Below, piece by piece: positions 41,729 to 50,842 of a DNA stretch of 64,000 bases; positions within the stretch are counted from its first letter, which is position 1; each line of letters opens with the position of its first letter. The stretch is from positions 1 through 64,000 of the forward strand of contig DATIJG010000012.1 of assembly GCA_035478775.1 (NCBI GenBank), in the 5' to 3' direction. Source of the DNA: CAMLQK01 sp035478775. Lineage in GTDB: Bacteria; Patescibacteriota; Saccharimonadia; Saccharimonadales; UBA4665. Under the pieces are notes generated by a model. It saw only the letters and a list, made by a program, of their open reading frames with translations. It was not told the origin of the DNA and ran no database searches. A program made the translations under genes and the position numbers.

Positions 41729-42484
41729 ATGAGTCACGGCATGGAGATCCAAGAAGGCCTGGGCCAATATACCCAAGAAACGGAACGCTTGCAGCGGAGC
41801 ATACTTGCACTTGCCACGCGCCGGGGCTATATTAGCCAAACCGACCTTATGGCCATCGGCGACTACATCGGCCGCGGAGCGCGTTCCCTGGTTTTCAAAC
41901 TTCCTCGTGCGGAGGTTGTCATCAAATTGGGTATGGCCACCCTTGTAGATGACTACAATATTAGCTTCGAGCGCCAACATAGCGGTGCGGAGAGAAGCGT
42001 CAATGCATTACAAAAAGGTAAAGGACTTGAGTATGCCGAACAACTCCGTGCCTTTAGGCTGTCAGATATTCCCGCAGTAGCAACAACGCACGTGCCGGGC
42101 CAAACTATGAGCCGGGTGTCGCCCTACGACTTGCCCGCCGCAACTGAACCTTATTTAAACCTTACTCGCACATGGCGCGCCATGGAAAAGCGCGGACTTA
42201 TGGTTGACGGGGCCGAGGGGAACACGATATGGTCGGGAAAAGATTTTACAGTTATCGACTATCTTTCAGTTGAGGACTTTCCGTATGAGAAAATTGACGT
42301 AAAAGGCGATGCCTTAGAATTTGCAGAAGGCCTGCTACCTGGCGAAAATGGCGATATGTTGCCGCACGCTGCGCTGGCATTCAGGGATGTCTGCCGGAGC
42401 GAGTTCGGTAAACACGTGGCTACCAGCATGGAAAACATATGGCTCGCACGTGAGTATATAATTCCCCGTGCTCTAAATCCTTAA
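41729..42484 (+). CDS. Protein kinase-like (possibly pseudokinase) protein
   Basis: A 251-residue protein. IGRGARSLVF at 47-56 resembles the Gly-rich loop and EVVIKLG supplies a Lys near 66, as in kinase N-lobes. Later VDGAEGNTIW and FTVIDYLSVED resemble the catalytic loop and the DFG region, but the usual HRD/DFG residues are altered. This fits atypical kinase- or aminoglycoside-phosphotransferase-like proteins. The ATG chosen follows TATAAT by 6 nt. Substrate unknown. Confidence 0.6.
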   Translation: MSHGMEIQEGLGQYTQETERLQRSILALATRRGYISQTDLMAIGDYIGRGARSLVFKLPRAEVVIKLGMATLVDDYNISFERQHSGAERSVNALQKGKGLEYAEQLRAFRLSDIPAVATTHVPGQTMSRVSPYDLPAATEPYLNLTRTWRAMEKRGLMVDGAEGNTIWSGKDFTVIDYLSVEDFPYEKIDVKGDALEFAEGLLPGENGDMLPHAALAFRDVCRSEFGKHVATSMENIWLAREYIIPRALNP

Positions 42485-42593
42485 CGAGGCTTTTTGGTGC
42501 AGCACTTTTTGACAGATGCTGTTTTTCATGCTACGCTCAGGCGGCTGGCCGTCCTCTGTATAGTGACGCCAAATGCAATAACAATAGGAGCGT

Positions 42594-43181
42594 ATGATGA
42601 ACACGTTTTATATCGTCCGCCACGGCGAAACCGAAAATAATAAAGCTAAACGGCTCTCCGGCTGGGTCGATACACCGCTTACTAAAAAAGGCTTAGAGCC
42701 GACACAAAAAGTTATAGCGAAACTGTCCAAACTCCACGTTGACGAGATGTATGCCAGCGATATGGGCCGAGCTTTTATTACTGCGTATGTGGTAGCGCGC
42801 GGCCTACATTTCACAAAAGAAATATACCGCTCGGCTGGTCTGCGTGAGGTCAGCTACGGCGATGCGGCCAATATGCCCAGTGCCCAAGCTTATGAATTAT
42901 ACCCGAAGCTCGACCGCGATACCCAGTACATGCCGCCTAACGGTGAGTCACTTGACCACATGCAACGACGCGTGTTCCAAACGCTTGATGAACTGAACAA
43001 GCGGCATAAAGACGCTGTGATCGTGCTCGTGTGCCACTCTGGTGTTATGGCCGCTATTCGTGCAAGCCACCTAGGCGTAGATTTTGGCCAGCATAACATT
43101 AGTGAAGCCTATCCGCACGATTACGTCGCCAAGTTTACACTAAACGATAGCGGCGTTGCTTCTTGGGAAGAGGTTAAATAG
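42594..43181 (+). CDS. Histidine phosphatase (phosphoglycerate mutase-like)
   Basis: A 195-residue phosphatase. FYIVRHGETENNKAKRLSGW is the RHG motif with the catalytic His; LREVSYGDAA, PNGESLDHMQRR and VLVCHSGVMAAI give the other active-site residues. It may be a cofactor-dependent mutase or phosphatase; substrate unknown. AGGAG lies before the double ATG. The Nudix gene begins 2 nt after its stop, so they are co-expressed. Confidence 0.9.
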   Translation: MMNTFYIVRHGETENNKAKRLSGWVDTPLTKKGLEPTQKVIAKLSKLHVDEMYASDMGRAFITAYVVARGLHFTKEIYRSAGLREVSYGDAANMPSAQAYELYPKLDRDTQYMPPNGESLDHMQRRVFQTLDELNKRHKDAVIVLVCHSGVMAAIRASHLGVDFGQHNISEAYPHDYVAKFTLNDSGVASWEEVK

Positions 43182-43183
43182 CC

Positions 43184-43594
43184 ATGCACGACGTACCGTG
43201 TACTTATCGCATTTCAGTCAAGGCCGTTATAAAAGATGACGCTGGGAATGTGCTATTAGGCCGCGAAAAAGATGGCTCATGGGAGTTGCCCGGCGGCGGC
43301 CTGGAGCATGGCGAAAATGCAAAAGAGGCTTTGGCTCGTGAAATTGCCGAAGAAACTGGTTTCACTATCGGGTGGATAAGTGGCCAGCCGGTAGCTTTTT
43401 GGACAATTAACAAAGAGGTAAGTTCGCCAACGCTCAAATGGTTCGCTTTTGTGGCGTACGAGGCCAGAGTATCGGGCACATTCAAGCCCAGTAACGGCAC
43501 AAATGATGAAGTCGAAGAGATCCGCTACGTCAGCCGGCAAGAAGCGAAAACGCTCAAACTTCATGACAATACCAAACCCTATTTTTCGTTTTAA
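43184..43594 (+). CDS. Nudix hydrolase
   Basis: A 136-residue Nudix protein. The box GGGLEHGENAKEALAREIAE followed by ETGF fits the consensus, after ELP in the first strand. Its preference is unknown; the small size fits MutT-like or nucleotide-sugar pyrophosphatases. It is coupled to the histidine phosphatase gene. Confidence 0.9.
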   Translation: MHDVPCTYRISVKAVIKDDAGNVLLGREKDGSWELPGGGLEHGENAKEALAREIAEETGFTIGWISGQPVAFWTINKEVSSPTLKWFAFVAYEARVSGTFKPSNGTNDEVEEIRYVSRQEAKTLKLHDNTKPYFSF

Positions 43595-43684
43595 CAGATG
43601 GCGTTATTGCGTGGGTAAATTGACAGGGTAGCTTTTGTTATTATTTTGGGCCGTGGGTAAAAAGCCCGTGGTACTATGTTATTG

Positions 43685-44212
43685 ATGTCAAACCTTGAAC
43701 CATTATCTGAATATAAGCCGAGCCGCAACGAGGTACGGGAAGTTTTGGCTATAATTACAGCTAATAAGCTTATTTTTTTGGGGAACAACCTTATTAGCTA
43801 TGTGGCAGGCAAAGGTGAAGAACCAAACAGGAGGTTGCCACTATTGCGCGAAGAAACGCTCGCTATAGGCAACGAGCTGGCCTCTTCACAAGACATTCAA
43901 CGGCGTGTTGGCAGGGCAGGCGTGCTGCTCGGTACTATGCAAGTAGAAACTGAGCTAAGGCACCGCGCTTACAGACAGCTTGCGGGCATTGGTGCAATAA
44001 CTGAAGTTGTTGATACTTTGGCATCAAATACGCCATTTAATGATATGAACGATGGATTTGCCTTTTACGACCTTGTGCATGGCCTTGAAAATATACACCC
44101 TACAGACGTAGGTTCACAGTTCGCGCTAGAATATCAAATCTTTAGTGGCGCACACCTTGCAGCCGAACAATATGCTATTGCGTACATCGAAGAAGCCGAG
44201 CGCCTGGCATAA
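43685..44212 (+). CDS. Hypothetical helical protein
   Basis: A 175-residue soluble protein beginning MSNLEPLSEYKPSRNEVREV. It is mostly helical and has no motif that I recognise. TACTAT ends 7 nt before this ATG, which fixes the start over an earlier ATG that overlaps the promoter. It is a single gene between Nudix and XRE/membrane genes. Confidence 0.6.
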   Translation: MSNLEPLSEYKPSRNEVREVLAIITANKLIFLGNNLISYVAGKGEEPNRRLPLLREETLAIGNELASSQDIQRRVGRAGVLLGTMQVETELRHRAYRQLAGIGAITEVVDTLASNTPFNDMNDGFAFYDLVHGLENIHPTDVGSQFALEYQIFSGAHLAAEQYAIAYIEEAERLA

Positions 44213-44254
44213 AAGATAACTGCTAAAAATTATAGTCTCAATTTATTTTTGATA

Positions 44255-44293
44255 TTGACATTATGTTGTGTGTACGCAACAATGCATTGTGTA
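44255..44293 (+). promoter_or_regulatory. Promoter and palindrome before the XRE/membrane operon
   Basis: TTGACA (44255-44260) is a consensus -35. GTTGTGTGTACGCAAC (44265-44280) is a near-palindrome, with arms matching at all but one position, and it overlaps the spacer. The -10 is not clear. The XRE protein may bind here. Confidence 0.5.
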
Positions 44294-44518
44294 ATGATAT
44301 ACAATCGCATAGCTTTATTACGGGCTGAACGGGCTTTGTCGCGACAGCAGCTTGCTGAGAAAGTCGGTGTTAATTACCAAACAATCGGGTTCATTGAGCG
44401 CGGCGATTATTCGCCGAGCCTTGAGCTTGCGTTTAAATTGGCGGAGGTACTCGAGGTATCAGTGACGACGTTATTCTCCGACAAACCCTTCGAGCCGTTA
44501 TTTAAAAAGGAGCAATAA
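44294..44518 (+). CDS. XRE-family regulator
   Basis: A 74-residue HTH protein beginning MIYNRIALLRAERALSRQQL, with KVGVNYQTIGFIERGDYSPS as recognition region. Such small YgzD/Cro-like proteins often pair with a membrane protein, as here: its stop touches the next ATG. A palindrome lies in the promoter, so it may repress itself. Confidence 0.87.
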   Translation: MIYNRIALLRAERALSRQQLAEKVGVNYQTIGFIERGDYSPSLELAFKLAEVLEVSVTTLFSDKPFEPLFKKEQ

Positions 44519-45154
44519 ATGCGTAAAATTGATGGACGATCTATAGCAACTTCTGCAAGCATAGTTATGCTGGGGCTTGTATTGCTGGCGCTGATTTCGC
44601 CAAGCCTAGGGAGCCATATTCCGCTCGGCTTCCTAGGCGTATTGCTGTCTGTTATCCCCGTGGTCACGGTGCTCGCCCTACTTTTTTATCAATTTGGTTC
44701 GTCTAAAAAAGGGAGCAAGCCACAAGGCCGGCGATTATCGCTCGTTTTTGCGGCCATTGCTACGGGCAGTATTATTTTGAGTGTGGCTTCGACGGTAATT
44801 TCGACACACTTGTCGGCAGCTACACCAGACACGCTTAAGTTTGTATTTGAAAACATTGGTGTGGCGTTGTTGTTTGTAGCGTTCGTATGCGCAGTGTTGC
44901 TTATTAACGGCCAAAGGTTTATTTACTGGCCATTTTGGAACATGAGTGACCGACGTAATTCCGACGAACGGCAAAGAGCAGTCCGTAACCGTGTGTATGA
45001 AAAGTCGTACCGTGTAGTCGTTGTTTTACTTATAATCGCCGCCTGGCTTAATCGTGCCCACTCGCAGCGGTTGCGGGATGAATTGTTCCAAGTAGTACTG
45101 CTGTGCTTGTTCGGCGCTCCCGCTATTATTGCCGCCTGGCAGAAAGATAGCTAA
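44519..45154 (+). CDS. Four-helix membrane protein paired with XRE regulator
   Basis: A 211-residue protein with about four to five hydrophobic segments in pairs around a charged stretch NSDERQRAVRNRVYEKSY, a pattern seen in DUF2178/DUF3796-type proteins. An AAGGAG site lies within the end of the XRE gene. Function unknown; the pairing with a small HTH protein is common in Gram-positive and CPR genomes. Confidence 0.7.
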   Translation: MRKIDGRSIATSASIVMLGLVLLALISPSLGSHIPLGFLGVLLSVIPVVTVLALLFYQFGSSKKGSKPQGRRLSLVFAAIATGSIILSVASTVISTHLSAATPDTLKFVFENIGVALLFVAFVCAVLLINGQRFIYWPFWNMSDRRNSDERQRAVRNRVYEKSYRVVVVLLIIAAWLNRAHSQRLRDELFQVVLLCLFGAPAIIAAWQKDS

Positions 45155-45231
45155 GGATACCAAATGAGCTGTTGCTCGGTATTTGGCCGTACGCCTTAAG
45201 GTAAAATTCTGCCTGGCTTTGGCCCTGATGA

Positions 45232-45756
45232 TTGACGCCTACTGAAGCTAATGATATAACTGGTCTAAATATTGGTCAATTTTACGATAAGGCATTGCGT
45301 ATGGAAGAACTTCCCAGAGCAGGCGCGAGCGCAGTCGCGATTATAGAAACCCCTGATAGTTTTATCGTCGAAGGTCGCCCCGGAATACCTGGCGAACTGG
45401 CACATTCTGGCAAGATAGGGCTTTTTGGCGGCCATAAAGAGGCAGACCAAACGCCATATGATGCGGCACGAGCCGAGCTAGACCAAGAACTAGGCTTGTA
45501 TTTTATCGGCCCTTTGCAGCTTGTCGAGGACGGTGATTTTGAAAGCGAGAATAAGCATGGTGAGTCGGTTGTACGTTTCGTAAGTCTATTTCACCTTGCT
45601 ATTGTAAATGCCGCGGGACTCAACATGAAAGTTCCTGGACATATGATGGAGATTCCCAAGACCGCTGAAGCAGTCAAGGCGCACAAAGAACGAATGACAA
45701 CGTTCACATTCCGCGCTCTTTATAGGGCTACAACCGGCGAGCTGCCGCCCGAATAG
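45232..45756 (+). CDS. Nudix-like protein with degenerate box
   Basis: A 174-residue protein from a TTG start. GASAVAIIETPDSFIVEGRP and LFGGHKEADQTPYDAARAEL, then DQELGL, match the Nudix fold, but the box departs from GX5EX7REUXEEXGU: Gln replaces the first Glu, and Ala and Gln replace Arg and Glu of REUXEE. Hydrolysis may be weak or absent; binding of a nucleotide-like ligand is still possible. The start is uncertain (an ATG lies 69 nt downstream). Confidence 0.7.
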   Translation: MTPTEANDITGLNIGQFYDKALRMEELPRAGASAVAIIETPDSFIVEGRPGIPGELAHSGKIGLFGGHKEADQTPYDAARAELDQELGLYFIGPLQLVEDGDFESENKHGESVVRFVSLFHLAIVNAAGLNMKVPGHMMEIPKTAEAVKAHKERMTTFTFRALYRATTGELPPE

Positions 45757-45822
45757 TCGTACTAAAAGCCGCCCGGCAAAAGCAACCTGTTAAAAACGCC
45801 AAAACCGTGGTAGGCTGGCATT

Positions 45823-46269
45823 ATGACAAAAGGGTTGGTTTCCGAACAAAAAAATGCAGGGTACCACGAAGATAAGCGCATATACGGCATAGCAACGGTA
45901 ATTATATTGGCGGCTGTTCTGTTACTGCCCTCGAGGCTCACATCTTTCGGCTACTTCGGCGGGACGCACAATTATCTTACGCCTCTTACAAGTTTCGCTA
46001 TTCCCGCATTGTTTTTTATAGTGGCTGTTATTTTGCGCATGCACTGGGTGAAAGCCGCTATTGCCGCCGTCATTTTGTGTTTTATGAATGGAGCCATTTT
46101 ATCTGTCGGTACTCTTGCGGCTTTGGATTGTGGCGGCGACGTCACAGCTACGGTAAGCTTGAGCCAGGCGTGCAGCCTTGGCGTTGATTTGTTTTTCAAA
46201 CTTTGCCTTGCCGGCACTGTCTTATCTGCAGTCTTTCTGCTTTACGTTTTGCCTAAAAAAGCAGGCTAA
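45823..46269 (+). CDS. Polytopic membrane protein
   Basis: A 148-residue protein with about four hydrophobic segments (IATVIILAAVLLL, IPALFFIVAVIL, AAIAAVILCFM, LAGTVLSAVFLLYVL) and a short extracytoplasmic loop with two Cys residues (LDCGGDVTA, QACSLG). No family is recognised. TAGGCT ends 6 nt before ATG. Confidence 0.65.
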   Translation: MTKGLVSEQKNAGYHEDKRIYGIATVIILAAVLLLPSRLTSFGYFGGTHNYLTPLTSFAIPALFFIVAVILRMHWVKAAIAAVILCFMNGAILSVGTLAALDCGGDVTATVSLSQACSLGVDLFFKLCLAGTVLSAVFLLYVLPKKAG

Positions 46270-46376
46270 ATGCCAGGTTAGTTGGCCACGCCGGGCATGC
46301 AAACTCGTTTGATCTAAGTAGCGCAACGTTATATAGTAGGGCTGGACTAACCACAGAAAAGGACTTTAACTACCTC

Positions 46377-46805
46377 ATGGATATATTACAACCACGCCCT
46401 GTTCACACGCTTCGAGATGCCCTGCAAGGTGCTAAAAAGGGTGAAACACCCCCTTTCACAACCGATGAATTCCTCGCCCGACTAGGGCTTGATGGCGATC
46501 AACCTGACGGAAAAGCGCTTTATAGGCGACTTATAGACGGTAGTAGTATTTTCGGGCTTCGTGCCTTTGTGCAAGTTGAGCTAGGGGTGAAGCACCTCTT
46601 AGAAAAAACAAATGAGCAAACGGCTAACCCGCAGCAAGAAGAACTGGCGCAGACGCTCGGTGCCGTACTAACGAAGCAAGTGACGCGGGAAGAAACTATC
46701 TGCTCTACGGCCCGTGGCCTGGCTCTTGCATCGACGCGGGAAGACATTGTTCCTGAGGCTGTCAGAGCAAAGCTTGCCGATCCAGAGTTCAACACCTTTC
46801 TTTAA
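46377..46805 (+). CDS. Hypothetical protein
   Basis: A 142-residue soluble protein beginning MDILQPRPVHTLRDALQGAK. It is mostly helical with a Gln/Glu-rich middle (NEQTANPQQEELAQTLG). No family is recognised. A TATATAGT box lies about 40 nt upstream. Confidence 0.55.
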   Translation: MDILQPRPVHTLRDALQGAKKGETPPFTTDEFLARLGLDGDQPDGKALYRRLIDGSSIFGLRAFVQVELGVKHLLEKTNEQTANPQQEELAQTLGAVLTKQVTREETICSTARGLALASTREDIVPEAVRAKLADPEFNTFL

Positions 46806-46905
46806 AAATTACTGGCCAAAGACCAAGGCGATATTTTTTACAGTTGCCGGCTAATTCTGCCAACAGAATAGTGTACACTAGTAAGAGCAATAAGGTACTG
46901 TAAAA

Positions 46906-47316
46906 ATGAAAACTATAAGCTATTTATTATCTTCGGTACGGCAACTAACAGGCCTCTTGGTGTCGCTGGGCATTGAATTTGCCCTCGGCATAGTGCTGAC
47001 AACCATACTCCATTACGACCCAAGCAAGCACAGCGCTTTGCAAATGCTCGTGCTATTTTTGCATATATTCGTGGGCGTGGGTATCCTCGCTGGCGGAATT
47101 GTGCGGCTTGTTACCGCGGTCAAACAACAATCCTTGCGAATCGCGGCAGCTACTGGAATACTGAGTACGTGCGGAGCTTTCGGCAGCGGCGACGTGGCCG
47201 CGAAGGCGGGCAATGGTCTAGCTGTATTTGTCATGGCCGCATGCTTTTTCGTTGCGTTTGTAGCATATGGTTATAGCTTATTGGCCGTAAGGCAAACTTT
47301 ACCTAAACAAGCATAA
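46906..47316 (+). CDS. Four-helix membrane protein
   Basis: A 136-residue protein with four hydrophobic segments, beginning MKTISYLLSSVRQLTGLLVS. A small-residue-rich stretch (CGAFGSGDVAAKAGNG) lies between helices 3 and 4. No family is recognised. A weak TACTGT box and AAGG precede the ATG. Confidence 0.6.
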   Translation: MKTISYLLSSVRQLTGLLVSLGIEFALGIVLTTILHYDPSKHSALQMLVLFLHIFVGVGILAGGIVRLVTAVKQQSLRIAAATGILSTCGAFGSGDVAAKAGNGLAVFVMAACFFVAFVAYGYSLLAVRQTLPKQA

Positions 47317-47508
47317 CCTTGTGGTGGAAAAATTCATCTTTTTCTGCTTAAATAATAACGACGTGGCTACCCTTGCAACCATGCGCTGCTCATTCGGCGA
47401 ACAACATGGCGGGCGTTAAAGCCACATATGAATGAGTTTGTCTTGTGCTTGTACGGGAATCGTCGAACCCGGCGACAACAGACACTCATCAACTAAACAA
47501 GGGACACT

Positions 47509-47694
47509 ATGCAACATCAAGGCAAAAGTACCCAAGACCTCCAAAGCGGTGCGTATAGTCATTCAGAAAGTCTGAAACATTGGCGCGCTTGGGGTTCGTG
47601 GTTCAGCTGGGGCAGCCCGGTTGGTTTGGGGCTGTTCTTCATTTCTATTGCGGCAACGCTCTGGATTTTAAGCCAAGCCTTTGGCTGGAAATAA
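47509..47694 (+). CDS. Small single-helix membrane protein
   Basis: A 61-residue protein. The first 38 residues are polar with Ser/His/Trp; the last 22 form one helix (VGLGLFFISIAATLWILSQA). AAGGGA lies before ATG. A good terminator follows the stop, which supports a real gene. Function unknown. Confidence 0.6.
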   Translation: MQHQGKSTQDLQSGAYSHSESLKHWRAWGSWFSWGSPVGLGLFFISIAATLWILSQAFGWK

Positions 47695-47713
47695 CCGCTT
47701 CGGCCCAAAAAAC

Positions 47714-47746
47714 AAACAGCACTACCAAGTTGGCGGTGCTGTTTTT
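47714..47746 (+). terminator. Rho-independent terminator
   Basis: ACAGCAC pairs with GTGCTGT, with inner ACC/TGG pairing, followed by TTTTTG. It lies 20 nt after the small membrane protein gene. Confidence 0.85.
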
Positions 47747-47801
47747 GCAATCTATTTGAGGGTATCTGCTGAAACGAACATCTATGTTATTATGTAGGTT
47801 A

Positions 47802-48527
47802 ATGAGTGAGCAGAGTGCTTCGTTTCAAAGTTTGCTAACCTATATACCTGAGCTCAGTGCGCCCGTGGCCTTACAGCATCTTCAAATTCCAGAAGTAGAA
47901 ACGGTGTCGGGGCTCGAAGAAGCGATGAACGAATATAGCGCTGGCCGACTTATAACGTGTATCGTTCGGGCAGGCAGCCTTACGCAACACGCAGACAAAG
48001 TGCTTAACCACCGAGCGCTTGCCTCTATGGCTGCCGAGCGTCTAACGTCTGCAGGCCATCCGCATAAGGTTAAAGAAGAAGTGCGCAAGAATGTTACGGC
48101 ACGAGTAGCGCGTGGCCATGGAAACATACATTTCGATGAGCCAGATCACAGCAGTGGAATTGCCTCGCGGATCAACGTACATCAGGTAGTAGCGGGACAA
48201 AGCCGCGTTTTATTGGCGAAGAGCGGCCCTCTGCTGCCAGAATTGCAAGCCCGCGAAATACAGGAGAGATGGGAACCCAGCGTTTTTCAGGTTTTGGGTG
48301 CAACCATACTTGGCGGTGAAACTATCCCTGATGTAATGTCCCCGGATGTGTATGTAGCCGACCTGTACTCTGGCGACGTTTTATTTTTTGCAGAACGAAA
48401 CCTACCGCTTACAGGCGAAGCGGTTTGGCATCGTTTTGACACCACACAAACACCACGCGAATCATTTTCTATGTGGATTGAACCTTCGGTACTGTTAGAA
48501 GATGGAAAAAACAAAGATAGTCTTTGA
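47802..48527 (+). CDS. Hypothetical protein
   Basis: A 241-residue soluble protein beginning MSEQSASFQSLLTYIPELSA. No family is recognised; the C-terminal half has mixed strands (VFQVLGATILGGETIPDVMS, SFSMWIEPSVLLEDG). TATTAT lies 8 nt before ATG. It overlaps the HD-domain gene by 26 nt, so the two are coupled. Confidence 0.6.
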   Translation: MSEQSASFQSLLTYIPELSAPVALQHLQIPEVETVSGLEEAMNEYSAGRLITCIVRAGSLTQHADKVLNHRALASMAAERLTSAGHPHKVKEEVRKNVTARVARGHGNIHFDEPDHSSGIASRINVHQVVAGQSRVLLAKSGPLLPELQAREIQERWEPSVFQVLGATILGGETIPDVMSPDVYVADLYSGDVLFFAERNLPLTGEAVWHRFDTTQTPRESFSMWIEPSVLLEDGKNKDSL

Positions 48528-49089
48528 CGAAGCCAGCAGGCTATACGCAACAGCTACGACAAGCATGGGCGGCTGGATGTGGCGCAACCACACCCAGTGG
48601 GTTGCCGACAAATCCAAAGAACTCGCACAAAAATACGGAGCCGACGCCGAGAAAGTACACTGTGCGGCCCTCCTTCACGATTTAGCCGACAGTACATACG
48701 AGCGCAGCTATGCGGACTTTGACGCATGGTCGTGGGACACAGGCAAAGCAATTCTCAAAAAAGCCGGGTTCCGTAAGGCTGAGCGCGACGCAATTCTCGA
48801 GGCTATTAGCACGCATTCTTGCCACCCCGGCCATTTGCCCACGACAATAGAAGGCAAAGTGCTTGCTACCGCAGACGGTATGTGGCACTTGCAAACAAGC
48901 TTTTTTCCTGTAATTTGCTACATGAACCGGCCAGATACCAACAGGACTTATGAAGAATGGCAGGCGTGGTTTAAAGTAAAAATTGAACGTGATTTTAAGG
49001 TTAAAATCTTTTTTGACGACGAACGTGCCGAAGTTGCCAAAGACTACGAAGCGCTTAAGATAGTCTTTGGCAAAAAGGCGCTAAGATAG
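48502..49089 (+). CDS. HD-domain phosphohydrolase
   Basis: A 195-residue protein of the HD superfamily. The metal ligands are in RNHTQWVADKSKELAQKYG, then CAALLHDLADST, and a later Asp in VLATADGMWHL. Such enzymes act as nucleotide or phosphodiester hydrolases; the substrate is unknown. Translation is coupled to the overlapping upstream gene. Confidence 0.85.
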   Translation: MEKTKIVFDEASRLYATATTSMGGWMWRNHTQWVADKSKELAQKYGADAEKVHCAALLHDLADSTYERSYADFDAWSWDTGKAILKKAGFRKAERDAILEAISTHSCHPGHLPTTIEGKVLATADGMWHLQTSFFPVICYMNRPDTNRTYEEWQAWFKVKIERDFKVKIFFDDERAEVAKDYEALKIVFGKKALR

Positions 49090-49134
49090 CTCGAGAACGT
49101 AGCTTTTTTGGGTAACAACGACCGCATCGGGTTC

Positions 49135-49899
49135 TTAGGCGGCTACCCGGCTGCGGAACAGCCGCAGGGAAGCGAGGTAAAAGACGACTAAAATGCCGAT
49201 GCACCACGCTAAAGCGACCCAGGCTTTGTTACCCGCTGTGCCTGTAACTAGCAAAGAGCGCATTGTTTCGACAATTGGCGTCATTGGTTGGTTGTTGGCG
49301 AAGCTGCGTATTGTGGGCGTCATCGATGCTGTCGGCACAAATGAAGGGCTTATGAAAATGAGCAACATCAAAATATAGCTGAACGAACCTGCGCCTTCGA
49401 CCGATTTAGCTAGCAAACCGAAAAAGATGGCCATCCATGTCGTCGCCAAGGTAAAAAGGGCAGCTAAACCGGCAAACATAAGCCATTCTAAAATGTTAGC
49501 ATGTGAGCGAAACCCAATCGCAAAGGCTACAACCAGTACCAAAAGCGAAGAAAACATGTTAGACAGCGTCGAAGAAGCAGCCTGGCCGCCTAAAATTGAA
49601 GATGGCGCAACCGGCATGGTACGAAAACGATCCACAATGCCCTTTTGAATGTCAGTATTCAGGCGGACTGCCGCGTAAGCAATGCCGCTGATTATAGTCA
49701 GCACAATAATGCCTGGCGTTAAGAAGTTAACGTACCTTATCGAACCAGTTTGGTGGCCAAGCGCCCCGCCAAATACATACACAAACAAAAGCAGCATGGC
49801 AATCGGCATCATAACAACAGTGATAATAGTGTCGGGGCTGCGCAGAATGTGCTGCAAACTCCGTTTCGCCATCGTCCATGTATCTTTAATAAGCTGCAT
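49135..49899 (-). CDS. ABC-2 type permease (DrrB-like)
   Basis: A 254-residue protein with six hydrophobic segments. LRSPDTIITVVMMPIAMLLL, then YVNFLTPGIIVLTIISGIAY and the central GIVDRFRTMPVAPSSILGG are typical of DrrB-like antibiotic exporters. It directly follows the ATPase with the stop and start codons adjacent. Together they form an exporter for drugs or lipids. Confidence 0.93.
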   Translation of the reverse strand: MQLIKDTWTMAKRSLQHILRSPDTIITVVMMPIAMLLLFVYVFGGALGHQTGSIRYVNFLTPGIIVLTIISGIAYAAVRLNTDIQKGIVDRFRTMPVAPSSILGGQAASSTLSNMFSSLLVLVVAFAIGFRSHANILEWLMFAGLAALFTLATTWMAIFFGLLAKSVEGAGSFSYILMLLIFISPSFVPTASMTPTIRSFANNQPMTPIVETMRSLLVTGTAGNKAWVALAWCIGILVVFYLASLRLFRSRVAA

Positions 49900-50832
49900 T
49901 TATTTGTCCTCCGGTTTATCGTGAATAATTTTAAAGAAAACGTCATCGAGCGTTGGTATTTTTTGCGAGAAGTCGGCTGGCTCGATATGCGCGTCGCGAA
50001 GCTGAATAAAAAGTTCGGCAAGTTTTTGGGTACCATCGCCGACTGCAACGGTGAGCGTCAGGTTCTCGTTGGACGATACGTTGAAGTGATCTTTCAAGGC
50101 TTTGATTGCTGCCTGTTGCTGTGCTTGGTCGTGAAAGGCCAGCTCTACCAGGCCGCTAGGCACGAGCTTTTTAAGTTCGCGCGCCGTACCGCTCGCGACA
50201 ATCGTGCCTTTGTGCAAAAGCGCTATAGTATCGGCCAATGCGTCGGCTTCATCTAAATATTGCGTGGTTAAAAAGATAGTCGTGCCGCTGCTTGCCAGCG
50301 TTTTAATAGTCTGCCACATTTCGTTACGAGCCTGTGGGTCAAGCCCGGTAGTGGGTTCATCTAAAAAGATGACCGGCGGATTTCCAATAAGGCTCATAGC
50401 GATGTCTAAACGGCGCCGCATACCACCGGAATATGTATGCACTTTACGGTCGGCCGCATTGGTTAAGCCGAACTTTTTCAGTAAGTCGGTAGCAATTTGT
50501 GCCGAATTTTTAACATGTCGCAAGTCGGCAATGAGCCGCAGGTTTTCGCGCCCGGTGAGTATATCGTCAACGGCGGCAAACTGCCCGGTTAGGCTGATAG
50601 AGCTGCGTACTTTGCCCGGATATTTCGCAACATCGAAGCCATTTACTGTAGCTACGCCATTGTCGGCCGGAATAAGTGTGGTTAAAATGTTGATGGTCGT
50701 GGTTTTGCCCGCGCCGTTGCTGCCAAGCAGCGCAAAAACCTTGCCCCGTGCAACGGTAAGCGTCACGCCCTTCAATACCTCGTTCTTTTTATATGATTTT
50801 TTCAAATCAGTGGCAGTAATTGCTGCTTCCAT
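49900..50832 (-). CDS. ABC transporter ATP-binding protein (DrrA-like)
   Basis: A 310-residue ATPase. Walker A is LLGSNGAGKTTT, the signature is YSGGMRRRLDIAMSL, Walker B is VIFLDEPTTGLDP, and the H-loop region is FLTTQYLDEADALA. The C-terminal domain of DrrA-type ATPases is present. GGAG precedes the ATG, which I chose over an earlier in-frame ATG. It follows the regulator gene by 10 nt and precedes the permease directly. Confidence 0.93.
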   Translation of the reverse strand: MEAAITATDLKKSYKKNEVLKGVTLTVARGKVFALLGSNGAGKTTTINILTTLIPADNGVATVNGFDVAKYPGKVRSSISLTGQFAAVDDILTGRENLRLIADLRHVKNSAQIATDLLKKFGLTNAADRKVHTYSGGMRRRLDIAMSLIGNPPVIFLDEPTTGLDPQARNEMWQTIKTLASSGTTIFLTTQYLDEADALADTIALLHKGTIVASGTARELKKLVPSGLVELAFHDQAQQQAAIKALKDHFNVSSNENLTLTVAVGDGTQKLAELFIQLRDAHIEPADFSQKIPTLDDVFFKIIHDKPEDK

Positions 50833-50842
50833 TCGTTTCTCC

